Source of the DNA: Clusia tigrina | Lineage: Eukaryota > Arthropoda > Insecta > Diptera > Clusiidae | NCBI GenBank assembly: GCA_920105625.2 | Contig: OV050032.1 | Span: forward strand, 115,862,542 to 115,926,541 | Direction of reading: 5' to 3' | Length of the DNA stretch: 64,000 nt | In this document: one piece after another, positions 50,934-63,862 of the stretch | Layout of the letters: the number at the start of each line of letters is the position of its first letter | How positions within the stretch are numbered: position 1 is the stretch's first letter | Position numbers and translations under genes: made by a program | Notes under the pieces: generated by a model | Database searches by the model: none | The model's input: only the letters and a program-made list of their open reading frames with translations | What the model was told of the DNA's origin: nothing

Positions 50934-53087
50934 CATAGATTTGAGCGATGGCTTAAATTGACAAGAGGCTCGAGTACTTTATTGTTACAAAATTTCAAGG
51001 TTTTATGACGCTCCAGAAAAAAGTTACAAGCATTTGAATGTTGCCAACTTTGATAGGTGTAGGACGTACCGTAAAGAAGTTAGGGGCGTTTGAAGTTTTA
51101 TCAGTGTTTGATTTGGGACTCTAGGGTAGCATAGCTTTGAGCGATACCTTAAATTGACAAGAGGCTCGGGTACTTCATTGTTACAAAATTTCAAGGTTTA
51201 ATGACGCTCCAGGAAAAAGTTACAAGCATTTGAATGTTGCCAACTTTGGTAGGTGTAGGACGTACCGTAAAGAAGTTAGAGCCATTTGAAGTTTTATCAG
51301 TGTTTGATTTGAGACTCTAGGGTAGCATAGCTTTGAGCGATGGCTTAAATTGACAAGAGGCTCTAGTACTTTATTGTTACAAAATTTCAAGGTTTTATGA
51401 CGCTCCAGTAAAAAGTTACAAGCATTTGTATGTTGCAAACTTTGATAGGTGTAGGACGTACCGTATAGAAGTTAGGGGCGTTTGAAGTTTTATCAATGTT
51501 TGATTGGGGACTGTAGGGTAGCATAGCTTTGAGCGATGGCTTAAATTGACAAGAGGCTCGAGTACTTTATTGTTACAAAATTTCAAGGTTTTATGACGCT
51601 CCAGAAAAAAGTTACAAGCATTTGAATGTTGCCAACTTTGATAGGTGTAGGACGTACCGTAAAGAAGTTAGGGGCGTTTGAAGTTTTATCAGTGTTTGAT
51701 TTGGGACTCTAGGGTAGCATAGCTTTGAGCGATGGCTTAAATTGACAAGAGGCTCGGGTACTTCATTGTTACAAAATTTCAAGGTTTTATGACGCTCCAG
51801 GAAAAAGTTACAAGCATTTGAATGTTGCCAACTTTGATAGGTGTAGGACGTACCGTAAAGAAGTTAGAGCCATTTGAAGTTTTATCAGTGTTTGATTTGG
51901 GACTCTAGGGTAGCATAGCTTTGAGCGATGGCTTAAATTGACAAGAGGCTCGAGTACTTTATTGTTGGAAAATTTCAAGGTTTTATGACGCTCCAGTAAA
52001 AAGTTACAAGCATTTGTATGTTGCAAACGTTGATAGGAGTAGGACGTACCGTAAAGAAGTTAGGGCCATTTGAAGTTTTATCAGTGTTTGATTTGGGACT
52101 CAAGGGTAGCATAGCTTTGAGCGATGGCTTAAATTGACAAGAGGCTCGAGTACTTTATTGTTACAAAATTTCAAGGTTTCATGACGCTCCAGTAAAAAGT
52201 TACAAGCATTTGTATGTTGCAACCTTTGATAGGTGTAGGACGTACCGTAAATAAGTTAGGGCCATTTGAAGTTTTATCAGTGTTTGATTTGGACTCTAGG
52301 GTAGCATAGCTTTGAGCGATAGCTTAAATTGACAAGAGGCTCGAGTACTTAATTGTTACAAAATTTCAAGGTTTTATGACGCTCCAGTAAAAAGTTACAA
52401 GCATTTGTATGTTGCAAACTTTGATAGGTGTAGGACGTACCGTAAAGAAGTTAGGGGCGTTTGAAGTTTTATCAGTGTTTGATTTGGGACTCTAGGGTAG
52501 CATAGCTTTGAGCGATAGCTTAAATTGACAAGAGGGTCGGGTACTTCATTGTTACAAAATTTCAAGGTTTTATGACGCTCCAGTAAAAAGTTACAAGCAT
52601 TTGTATGTTGCAACCTTTCATAGATGTAGGACGTACCGTAAATAAGTTAGGGCCATTTGAAGTTTTATCAGTGTTTGATTTGGACTCTAGGGTAGCATAG
52701 CTTTGAGCGATAGCTTAAATTGACAAGAGGCTCGGGTACTTCATTGTTACAAAATTTCAAGGTTTTATGACGCTCCAGTAAAAAGTTACAAGCATTTGTA
52801 TGTTGCAAATTTTGATAGGTGTAGAACGTACCGTAATGAAGTTAGGGGCGTTTGAAGTTCTATCAGTGTTTGATTCGGGACTCTAGGGTAGCATAGCTTT
52901 GAGCGATGGCTTAAATTGACAAGAGGCTCGGGTACTTTATTGTTACAAAATTTCAAGGTTTTATGACGCTCCAGTAAAAAGTTACAAGCATTTGTGTGTT
53001 GCAAACTTTGATAGGCGTAGGACGTACCGTATAGAAGTTTGGGCCATTTGAAGTTTTATCAGTGTTTGATTTGGGACTCTAGGGTAG
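50934..53087 (+). repeat. Higher-order unit 1 of right-hand series (11 monomers, 2,154 bp)
   Basis: Bounded by two occurrences of the marker CATAGATTTGAGCG (50,934 and 53,088). The sequence of markers inside recurs in the next units: GATACCTTAAAT, TTTAATGACG with CCAGGAAAAAG, TTTGGTAGG, GATTTGAGAC, GGCTCTAGTAC, and GATTGGGGACTGTAG. The length is 11 x 196 minus 2, matching the two GATTTGGACTC deletion monomers inside it (near 52,277 and 52,679). Confidence 0.8.
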
Positions 53088-55438
53088 CATAGATTTGAGC
53101 GATGGCTTAAATTGACAAGAGGCTCGAGTACTTTATTGTTACAAAATTTCAAGGTTTTATGACGCTCCAGAAAAAAGTTACAAGCATTTGAATGTTGCCA
53201 ACTTTGATAGGTGTAGGACGTACCGTAAAGAAGTTAGGGGCGTTTGAAGTTTTATCAGTGTTTGATTTGGGACTCTAGGGTAGCATAGCTTTGAGCGATA
53301 CCTTAAATTGACAAGAGACTCGGGTACTTCATTGTTACAAAATTTCAAGGTTTAATGACGCTCCAGGAAAAAGTTACAAGCATTTGAATGTTGCCAACTT
53401 TGGTAGGTGTAGGACGTACCGTAAAGAAGTTAGAGCCATTTGAAGTTTTATCAGTGTTTGATTTGAGACTCTAGGGTAGCATAGCTTTGAGCGATGGCTT
53501 AAATTGACAAGAGGCTCTAGTACTTTATTGTTACAAAATTTCAAGGTTTTATGACGCTCCAGTAAAAAGTTACAAGCATTTGTATGTTGCAAACTTTGAT
53601 AGGTGTAGGACGTACCGTATAGAAGTTAGGGGCGTTTGAAGTTTTATCAATGTTTGATTGGGGACTGTAGGGTAGCATAGCTTTGAGCGATGGCTTAAAT
53701 TGACAAGAGGCTCGCGTACTTTATTGTTACAAAATTTCAAGGTTTTATGACGCTCCAGTAAAAAGTTACAAGCATTTGAATGTTGCCAACTTTGATAGGT
53801 GTAGGACGTACCGTAAAGAAGTTAGGGCCATTTGAAGTTTTATCAGTGTTTGATTTGGGACTCAAGGGTAGCATAGCTTTGAGCGATGGCTTAAATTGAC
53901 AAGAGGCTCGAGTACTTTATTGTTACAAAATTTTAAGGTTTTATGACGCTCCAGTAAAAAGTTACAAGCATTTGTATGTTGGAAACTTTGATAGGTGTAG
54001 CACGTACCGTATAGAAGTTAGGGCCATTTGAAGTTTTATCAGTGTTTGATTTGGGAGTCAAGGGTAGCATAGCTTTGAGCGATGGCTTAAATTGACAAGA
54101 GGCTCGCGTACTTTATTGTTACAAAATTTCAAGGTTTTATGACGCTCCAGTAAAAAGTTACAAGCATTTGAATGTTGCCAACTTTGATAGGTGTAGGACG
54201 TACCGTAAAGAAGTTAGGGCCATTTGAAGTTTTATCAGTGTTTGATTTGGGACTCAAGGGTAGCATAGCTTTGAGCGATGGCTTAAATTGACAAGAGGCT
54301 CGAGTACTTTATTGTTACAAAATTTCAAGGTTTTATGACGCTCCAGGAAAAAGTTACAAGCATTTGAATGTTGCCAACTTTGGTAGGTGTAGGACGTACC
54401 GTAAAGAAGTTAGAGCCATTTGAAGTTTTATCAGTGTTTGATTTGAGACTCTAGGGTAGCATAGCTTTGAGCGATGGCTTAAATTGACAAGAGGCTCGAG
54501 TACTTTATTGTTACAAAATTTCAAGGTTTTATGACGCTCCAGTAAAAAGTTACAAGCATTTGTATGTTGCCAACTTTGATAGGTGTAGGACGTACCGTAT
54601 AGAAGTTAGGGGCGTTTGAAGTTTTATCAGTGTTTGATTTGGGACTCTAGGGTAGCACAGCTTTGAGCGATAGCTTAAATTGACAAGAGGCTCGGGTACT
54701 TCATTGTTACAAAATTACAAGGTTTTATGACGCTCCAGTAAAAAGTTACAAGCATTTGTATGTTGCAAACTTTGATAGGTGTAGGACGTACCGTAAAGAA
54801 GTTAGGGGCGTTTGAAGTTTTATCAGTGTTTGATTTGGGACTCTAGGGTAGCATAGCTTTGAGCGATGGCTTAAATTGACAAGAGGGTCGGGTACTTCAT
54901 TGTTACAAAATTTCAAGGTTTTATGACGCTCCAGTAAAAAGTTACAAGCATTTGTATGTTGCAACCTTTCATAGATGTAGGACGTACCGTAAATAAGTTA
55001 GGGCCATTTGAAGTTTTATCAGTGTTTGATTTGGACTCTAGGGTAGCATAGCTTTGAGCGATAGCTTAAATTGACAAGAGGCTCGGGTACTCCATTGTTA
55101 CAAAATTTCAAGGTTTTATGACGCTCCAGTAAAAAGTTACAAGCATTTGTATGTTGCAAATTTTGATAGGTGTAGAACGTACCGTAATGAAGTTAGGGGC
55201 GTTTGAAGTTCTATCAGTGTTTGATTCGGGACTCTAGGGTAGCATAGCTTTGAGCGATGGCTTAAATTGACAAGAGGCTCGGGTACTTTATTGTTACAAA
55301 ATTTCAAGGTTTTATGACGCTCCAGTAAAAAGTTACAAGCATTTGTGTGTTGCAAACTTTGATAGGCGTAGGACGTACCGTATAGAAGTTTGGGCCATTT
55401 GAAGTTTTATCAGTGTTTGATTTGGGACTCTAGGGTAG
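53088..55438 (+). repeat. Higher-order unit 2 (12 monomers, 2,351 bp)
   Basis: Runs from marker CATAGATTTGAGCG at 53,088 to the next at 55,439. The same opening marker order as unit 1 is followed by TGTTGGAAAC with TAGCACG (53,980), GCTCGCGTAC, and a TTACAAGG-type monomer near 54,716. The length is 12 x 196 minus 1, and there is one deletion monomer (near 55,030). The tail from about 54,746 to 55,400 matches the tail of unit 1 at 2,351 bp. Confidence 0.8.
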
Positions 55439-58182
55439 CATAGATTTGAGCGATGGCTTAAATTGACAAGAGGCTCGAGTACTTTATTGTTACAAAATTT
55501 CAAGGTTTTATGACGCTCCAGAAAAAAGTTACAAGCATTTGAATGTTGCCAACTTTGATAGGTGTAGGACGTACCGTAAAGAAGTTAGGGTCGTTTGAAG
55601 TTTTATCAGTGTTTGATTTGGGACTCTAGGGTAGCATAGCTTTGAGCGATACCTTAAATTGACAAGAGGCTCGGGTACTTCATTGTTACAAAATTTCAAG
55701 GTTTAATGACGCTCCAGGAAAAAGTTACAAGCATTTGAATGTTGCCAACTTTGGTAGGTGTAGGACGTACCGTAAAGAAGTTAGAGCCACTTGAAGTTTT
55801 ATCAGTGTTTGATTTGAGACTCTAGGGTAGCATAGCTTTGAGCGATGGCTTAAATTGACAAGAGGCTCTAGTACTTTATTGTTACAAAATTTCAAGGTTT
55901 TATGACGCTCCAGTAAAAAGTTACAAGCATTTGTATGTTGCAAACTTTGATAGGTGTAGGACGTACCGTATAGAAGTTAGGGGCGTTTGAAGTTTTATCA
56001 TTGTTTGATTGGGGACTGTAGGGTAGCATAGCTTTGAGCGATGGCTTAAATTGACAAGAGGCTCGCGTACTTTATTGTTACAAAATTTCAAGGTTTTATG
56101 ACGCTCCAGTAAAAAGTTACAAGCATTTGAATGTTGCCAACTTTGATAGGTGTAGGACGTACCGTAAAGAAGTTAGGGCCATTTGAAGTTTTATCAGTGT
56201 TTGATTTGGGACTCAAGGGTAGCATAGCTTTGAGCGATGGCTTAAATTGACAAGAGGCTCGAGTACTTTATTGTTACAAAATTTTAAGGTTTTATGACGC
56301 TCCAGTAAAAAGTTACAAGCATTTGTATGTTGGAAACTTTGATAAGTGTAGCACGTACCGTATAGAAGTTAGGGCCATTTGAAGTTTTATCAGTGTTTGA
56401 TTTGGGAGTCAAGGGTAGCATAGCTTTGAGCGATGGCTTAAATTGTCAAGAGGCTCGCGTACTTTATTGTTACAAAATTTCAAGGTTTTATGACGCTCCA
56501 GTAAAAAGTTACAAGCATTTGAATGTTGCCAACTTTGATAGGTGTAGGACGTACCGTAAAGAAGTTAGGGCCATTTGAAGTTTTATCAGTGTTTGATTTG
56601 GGACTCAAGGGTAGCATAGCTTTGAGCGATGGCTTAAATTGACAAGAGGCTCGAGTACTTTATTGTTACAAAATTTCAAGGTTTTATGACGCTCCAGGAA
56701 AAAGTCACAAGCATTTGAATGTTGCCAACTTTGGTAGGTGTAGGACGTACCGTAAAGAAGTTAGAGCCATTTGAAGTTTTATCAGTGTTTGATTTGAGAC
56801 TCTAGGGTAGCATAGCTTTGAGCGATGGCTTAAATTGACAAGAGGCTCGAGTACTTTATTGTTACAAAATTTCAAGGTTTTATGACGCTCCAGTAAAAAG
56901 TTACAAGCATTTGTATGTTGCCAACTTTGATAGGTGTAGGACGTACCGTATAGAAGTTAGGGGCGTTTGAAGTTTTATCAGTGTTTGATTTGGGACTCTA
57001 GGGTAGCATAGCTTTGAGCGATAGCTTAAATTGACAAGAGGCTCGGGTACTTCATTGTTACAAAATTACAAGGTTTTATGACGCTCCAGTAAAAAGTTAC
57101 AAGCATTTGTATGTTGCAAATTTTGATAGGTGTAGGACGTACCGTAATGAAGTTAGGGGCGTTTGAAGTTCTATCAGTGTTTGATTTGGGACTCTAGGGT
57201 AGCATAGCTTTGAGCGATGGCTTAAATTGACAAGAGGCTCGGTTACTTTATTGTTACAAAATTTCAAGGTTTTATGACGCTCCAGTAAAAAGTTACAAGC
57301 ATTTGAATGTGGCGAACTTTGATAGGTGTAGGACGTACCGTATAGAAGTTTGGGCCATTTGAAGTTTTATCAGTGTTTGATTTGGGACTCTAGGGTAGCA
57401 TAGCTTTGAGCGATGGCTTAAATTGACAAGAGGCTCGAGTACTTTATTGTTACAAAATTTCAAGGTTTTATGACGCTCCAGAAAAAAGTTACAAGCATTT
57501 GAATGTTGCCAACTTTGATAGGTGTAGGACGTACCGTAAAGAAGTTAGGGGCGTTTGAAGTTTTATCAGTGTTTGATTTGGGACTCTAGGGTAGCATAGC
57601 TTTGAGCGATGGCTTAAATTGACAAGAGGCTCGGGTACTTCATTGTTACAAAATTTCAAGGTTTTATGACGCTCCAGGAAAAAGTTACAAGCATTTGAAT
57701 GTTGCCAACTTTGATAGGTGTAGGACGTACCGTAAAGAAGTTAGAGCCATTTGAAGTTTTATCAGTGTTTGATTTGGGACTCTAGGGTAGCATAGCTTTG
57801 AGCGATGGCTTAAATTGACAAGAGGCTCGAGTACTTTATTGTTGCAAAATTTCAAGGTTTTATGACGCTCCAGTAAAAAGTTACAAGCATTTGTATGTTG
57901 CAAACGTTGATAGGTGTAGGACGTACCGTTAAGAAGTTAGGGCCATTTGAAGTTTTATCAGTGTTTGATTTGGGACTCAAGGGTAGCATAGCTTTGAGCG
58001 ATGGTTTAAATTGACAAGAGGCTCGAGTACTTTATTGTTACAAAATTTCAAGGTTTCATGACGCTCCAGTAAAAAGTTACAAGCATTTGTGTGTTGCAAA
58101 CTTTGATAGGCGTAGGACGTACCGTATAGAAGTTTGGGCCATTTGAAGTTTTATCAGTGTTTGATTTGGGACTCTAGGGTAG
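55439..58182 (+). repeat. Higher-order unit 3 (14 monomers, 2,744 bp)
   Basis: From the marker at 55,439 to that at 58,183, exactly 14 x 196, and no one-base-deleted monomer was found inside, which fits. The first two thirds follow unit 2 at an offset of 2,351 bp. The last third differs (GCTCGGTTAC near 57,238, TGTGGCGAAC near 57,309). The stretch at about 56,330-58,070 recurs 4,115 bp downstream. A single base change (AAATTGTCAAG near 56,445) removes the usual stop and creates a short forward open frame from a GTG at 56,393. I do not regard it as a gene. Confidence 0.8.
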
Positions 58183-61100
58183 CATAGATTTGAGCGATGG
58201 CTTAAATTGACAAGAGGCTCGAGTACTTTATTGTTACAAAATTTCAAGGTTTTATGACGCTCCAGAAAAAAGTTACAAGCATTTGAATGTTGCCAACTTT
58301 GATAGGTGTAGGACGTACCGTAAAGAAGTTAGGGGCGTTTGAAGTTTTATCAGTGTTTGATTTGGGACTCTAGGGTAGCATAGCTTTGAGCGATACCTTA
58401 AATTGACAAGAGGCTCGGGTACTTCATTGTTACAAAATTTCAAGGTTTAATGACGCTCCAGGAAAAAGTTACAAGCATTTGAATGTTGCCAACTTTGGTA
58501 GGTGTAGGACGTACCGTAAAGAAGTTAGAGCCATTTGAAGTTTTATCAGTGTTTGATTTGAGACTCTAGGGTAGCATAGCTTTGAGCGATGGCTTAAATT
58601 GACAAGAGGCTCTAGTACTTTATTGTTACAAAATTTCAAGGTTTTATGACGCTCCAGTAAAAAGTTACAAGCATTTGTATGTTGCAAACTTTGATAGGTG
58701 TAGGACGTACCGTATAGAAGTTAGGGGCGTTTGAAGTTTTATCAATGTTTGATTGGGGACTGTAGGGTAGCATAGCTTTGAGCGATGGCTTAAATTGACA
58801 AGAGGCTCGCGTACTTTATTGTTACAAAATTTCAAGGTTTTATGACGCTCCAGTAAAAAGTTACAAGCATTTGAATGTTGCCAACTTTGATAGGTGTAGG
58901 ACGTACCGTAAAGAAGTTAGGGCCATTTGAAGTTTTATCAGTGTTTGATTTGGGACTCAAGGGTAGCATAGCTTTGAGCGATGGCTTAAATTGACAAGAG
59001 GCTCGAGTACTTTATTGTTACAAAATTTTAAGGTTTTATGACGCTCCAGTAAAAAGTTACAAGCATTTGTATGTTGGAAACTTTGATAGGTGTAGCACGT
59101 ACCGTATAGAAGTTAGGGCCATTTGAAGTTTTATCAGTGTTTGATTTGGGAGTCAAGGGTAGCATAGCTTTGAGCGATGGCTTAAATTGACAAGAGGCTC
59201 GCGTACTTTATTGTTACAAAATTTCAAGGTTTTATGACGCTCCAGTAAAAAGTTACAAGCATTTGAATGTTGCCAACTTTGATAGGTGTAGGACGTACCG
59301 TAAAGAAGTTAGGGCCATTTGAAGTTTTATCAGTGTTTGATTTGGGACTCAAGGGTAGCATAGCTTTGAGCGATGGCTTAAATTGACAAGAGGCTCGAGT
59401 ACTTTATTGTTACAAAATTTCAAGGTTTTATGACGCTCCAGGAAAAAGTTACAAGCATTTGAATGTTGCCAACTTTGGTAGGTGTAGGACGTACCGTAAA
59501 GAAGTTAGAGCCATTTGAAGTTTTATCAGTGTTTGATTTGAGACTCTAGGGTAGCATAGCTTTGAGCGATGGCTTAAATTGACAAGAGGCTCGAGTACTT
59601 AATTGTTACAAAATTTCAAGGTTTTATGACGCTCCAGTAAAAAGTTACAAGCATTTGTATGTTGCCAACTTTGATAGGTGTAGGACGTACCGTATAGAAG
59701 TTAGGGGCGTTTGAAGTTTTATCAGTGTTTGATTTGGGACTCTAGGGTAGCATAGCTTTGAGCGATAGCTTAAATTGACAAGAGGCTCGGGTACTTCATT
59801 GTTACAAAATTACAAGGTTTTATGACGCTCCAGTAAAAAGTTACAAGCATTTGTATGTTGCAAACTTTGATAGGTGTAGGACGTACCGTAAAGAAGTTAG
59901 GGGCGTTTGAAGTTTTATCAGTGTTTGATTTGGGACTCTAGGGTAGCATAGCTTTGAGCGATGGCTTAAATTGACAAGAGGGTCGGGTACTTCATTGTTA
60001 CAAAATTTCAAGGTTTTATGACGCTCCAGTAAAAGGTTACAAGCATTTGTATGTTGCAACCTTTCATAGATGTAGGACGTACCGTAAATAAGTTAGGGCC
60101 ATTTGAAGTTTTATCAGTGTTTGATTTGGACTCTAGGGTAGCATAGCTTTGAGCGATAGCTTAAATTGACAAGAGGCTCGGGTACTTCATTGTTACAAAA
60201 TTTCAAGGTTTTATGACGCTCCAGTAAAAAGTTACAAGCATTTGTATGTTGCAAATTTTGATAGGTGTAGAACGTACCGTAATGAAGTTAGGGGCGTTTG
60301 AAGATCTATCAGTGTTTGATTCGGGACTCTAGGGTAGCATAGCTTTGAGCGATGGCTTAAATTGACAAGAGGCTCGGGTACTTTATTGTTACAAAATTTC
60401 AAGGTTTTATGACGCTCCAGTAAAAAGTTACAAGCATTTGTATGTTGGAAACTTTGATAGGTGTAGCACGTACCGTATAGAAGTTAGGGCCATTTGAAGT
60501 TTTATCAGTGTTTGATTTGGGAGTCAAGGGTAGCATAGCTTTGAGCGATGGCTTAAATTGACAAGAGGCTCGCGTACTTTATTGTTACAAAATTTCAAGG
60601 TTTTATGACGCTCCAGTAAAAAGTTACAAGCATTTGAATGTTGCCAACTTTGATAGGTGTAGGACGTACCGTAAAGAAGTTAGGGCCATTTGAAGTTTTA
60701 TCAGTGTTTGATTTGGGACTCAAGGGTAGCATAGCTTTGAGCGATGGCTTAAATTGACAAGAGGCTCGAGTACTTTATTGTTACAAAATTTCAAGGTTTT
60801 ATGACGCTCCAGGAAAAAGTTACAAGCATTTGAATGTTGCCAACTTTGGTAGGTGTAGGACGTACCGTAAAGAAGTTAGAGCCATTTGAAGTTTTATCAG
60901 TGTTTGATTTGAGACTCTAGGGTAGCATAGCTTTGAGCGATGGCTTAAATTGACAAGAGGCTCGAGTACTTTATTGTTACAAAATTTCAAGGTTTTATGA
61001 CGCTCCAGTAAAAAGTTACAAGCATTTGTATGTTGCCAACTTTGATAGGTGTAGGACGTACCGTATAGAAGTTAGGGGCGTTTGAAGTTTTATCAGTGTT

Positions 61101-63862
61101 TGATTTGGGACTCTAGGGTAGCATAGCTTTGAGCGATAGCTTAAATTGACAAGAGGCTCGGGTACTTCATTGTTACAAAATTACAAGGTTTTATGACGCT
61201 CCAGTAAAAAGTTACAAGCATTTGTATGTTGCAAATTTTGATAGGTGTAGGACGTACCGTAATGAAGTTAGGGGCGTTTGAAGTTCTATCAGTGTTTGAT
61301 TTGGGACTCTAGGGTAGCATAGCTTTGAGCGATGGCTTAAATTGACAAGAGGCTCGGTTACTTTATTGTTACAAAATTTCAAGGTTTTATGACGCTCCAG
61401 TAAAAAGTTACAAGCATTTGTATGTTGCAAACTTTGATAGGTGTAGGACGTACCGTATAGAAGTTTGGGCCATTTGAAGTTTTATCAGTGTTTGATTTGG
61501 GACTCTAGGGTAGCATAGCTTTGAGCGATGGCTTAAATTGACAAGAGGCTCGAGTACTTTATTGTTACAAAATTTCAAGGTTTTATGACGCTCCAGAAAA
61601 AAGTTACAAGCATTTGAATGTTGCCAACTTTGATAGGTGTAGGACGTACCGTAAAGAAGTTAGGGGCGTTTGAAGTTTTATCAGTGTTTGATTTGGGACT
61701 CTAGGGTAGCATAGCTTTGAGCGATGGCTTAAATTGACAAGAGGCTCGGGTACTTCATTGTTACAAAATTTCAAGGTTTTATGACGCTCCAGGAAAAAGT
61801 TACAAGCATTTGAATGTTGCCAACTTTGATAGGTGTAGGACGTACCGTAAAGAAGTTAGAGCCATTTGAAGTTTTATCAGTGTTTGATTTGGGACTCTAG
61901 GGTAGCATAGCTTTGAGCGATGGCTTAAATTGACAAGAGGCTCGAGTACTTTATTGTTGCAAAATTTCAAGGTTTTATGACGCTCCAGTAAAAAGTTACA
62001 AGCATTTGTATGTTGCAAACGTTGATAGGTGTAGGACGTACCGTAAAGAAGTTAGGGCCATTTGAAGTTTTATCAGTGTTTGATTTGGGACTCAAGGGTA
62101 GCATAGCTTTGAGCGATGGTTTAAATTGACAAGAGGCTCGAGTACTTTATTGTTACAAAATTTCAAGGTTTCATGACGCTCCAGTAAAAAGTTACAAGCA
62201 TTTGTATGTTGCAACCTTTGATAGGTGTAGGACGTACCGTAAATAAGTTAGGGCCATTTGAAGTTTTATCAGTGTTTGATTTGGACTCTAGGGTAGCATA
62301 GCTTTGAGCGATAGCTTAAATTGACAAGAGGCTCGAGTACTTTATTGTTACAAAATTTCAAGGTTTTATGACGCTCCAGTAAAAAGTTACAAGCATTTGT
62401 ATGTTGCAAACTTTGATAGGTGTAGGACGTACCGTAAAGAAGTTAGGGGCGCTTGAAGTTTTATCAGTGTTTGATTTGGGACTCTAGGGTAGCATAGCTT
62501 TGAGCGATGGCTTAAATTGACAAGAGGGTCGGGTACTTCATTGTTACAAAATTTCAAGGTTTTATGACGCTCCAGTAAAAAGTTACAAGCATTTGTATGT
62601 TGCAACCTTTCATAGATGTAGGACGTACCGTAAATAAGTTAGGGCCATTTGAAGTTTTATCAGTGTTTGATTTGGGACTCTAGGGTAGCATAGCTTTGAG
62701 CGATGGCTTAAATTGACAAGAGGCTCGAGTACTTTATTGTTGCAAAATTTCAAGGTTTTATGACGCTCCAGTAAAAAGTTACAAGCATTTGTATGTTGCA
62801 AACGTTGATAGGAGTAGGACGTACCGTAAAGAAGTTAGGGCCATTTGAAGTTTTATCAGTGTTTGATTTGGGACTCAAGGGTAGCATAGCTTTGAGCGAT
62901 GGCTTAAATTGACAAGAGGCTCGAGTACTTTATTGTTACAAAATTTCAAGGTTTCATGACGCTCCAGTAAAAAGTTACAAGCATTTGTATGTTGCAACCT
63001 TTGATAGGTGTAGGACGTACCGTAAATAAGTTAGGGCCATTTGAAGTTTTATCAGTGTTTGATTTGGACTCTAGGGTAGCATAGCTTTGAGCGATAGCTT
63101 AAATTGACAAGAGGCTCGAGTACTTTATTGTTACAAAATTTCAAGGTTTTATGACGCTCCAGTAAAAAGTTACAAGCATTTGTATGTTGCAAACTTTGAT
63201 AGGTGTAGGACGTACCGTAAAGAAGTTAGGGGCGTTTGAAGTTTTATCAGTGTTTGATTTGGGACTCTAGGGTAGCATAGCTTTGAGCGATGGCTTAAAT
63301 TGACAAGAGGGTCGGGTACTTCATTGTTACAAAATTTCAAGGTTTTATGACGCTCCAGTAAAAAGTTACAAGCATTTGTATGTTGCAACCTTTCATAGAT
63401 GTAGGACGTACCGTAAATAAGTTAGGGCCATTTGAAGTTTTATCAGTGTTTGATTTGGACTCTAGGGTAGCATAGCTTTGAGCGATAGCTTAAATTGACA
63501 AGAGGCTCGGGTACTTCATTGTTACAAAATTTCAAGGTTTTATGAAGCTCCAGTAAAAAGTTACAAGCATTTGTATGTTGCAAATTTTGATAGGTGTAGA
63601 ACGTACCGTAATGAAGTTAGGGGCGTTTGAAGTTCTATCAGTGTTTGATTCGGGACTCTAGGGTAGCATAGCTTTGAGCGATGGCTTAAATTGACAAGAG
63701 GCTCGTTTACTTTATTGTTACAAAATTTCAAGGTTTTATGACGCTCCAGTAAAAAGTTACAAGCATTTGTGTGTTGCAAACTTTGATAGGCGTAGGACGT
63801 ACCGTATAGAAGTTTGGGCCATTTGAAGTTTTATCAGTGTTTGATTTGGGACTCTAGGGTAG
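58183..63862 (+). repeat. Higher-order unit 4 (29 monomers, 5,680 bp)
   Basis: The opening section follows units 2 and 3 (at 2,744 bp from unit 3). It then repeats part of itself: TGTTGGAAAC at 59,075 recurs at 60,446 (1,371 bp). From there to about 62,200 it follows 56.3-58.1 kb at an offset of 4,115 bp, including the rare GCTCGGTTAC near 61,353. A 783-bp repeat (4 monomers minus 1) follows at about 62,200-63,440. Four deletion monomers (near 60,123, 62,279, 63,061 and 63,456) account exactly for 29 x 196 minus 4. The next unit's marker appears at 63,863. Confidence 0.75.
62169..63734 (+). repeat. 4-monomer tandem repeat, 783-bp period
   Basis: The run GTTTCATGACG, GCAACCTTTGATAGG, GATTTGGACTC, AGGGTCGGG, CTTTCATAGATG occurs from about 62,169 and again from about 62,952, an offset of 783 bp. 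The missing base is the GATTTGGACTC deletion that each copy carries. The copies differ where the first continues into a full-length GATTTGGGACTC unit near 62,665 and the second into another short unit near 63,456. Confidence 0.75.

Noticed and set aside
56393..56578. A 61-codon plus-strand open frame
   Set aside because: It starts at a GTG and is open only because one base change (TTGACAAG to TTGTCAAG) removes the stop present in the other monomers; the sequence is otherwise ordinary satellite.
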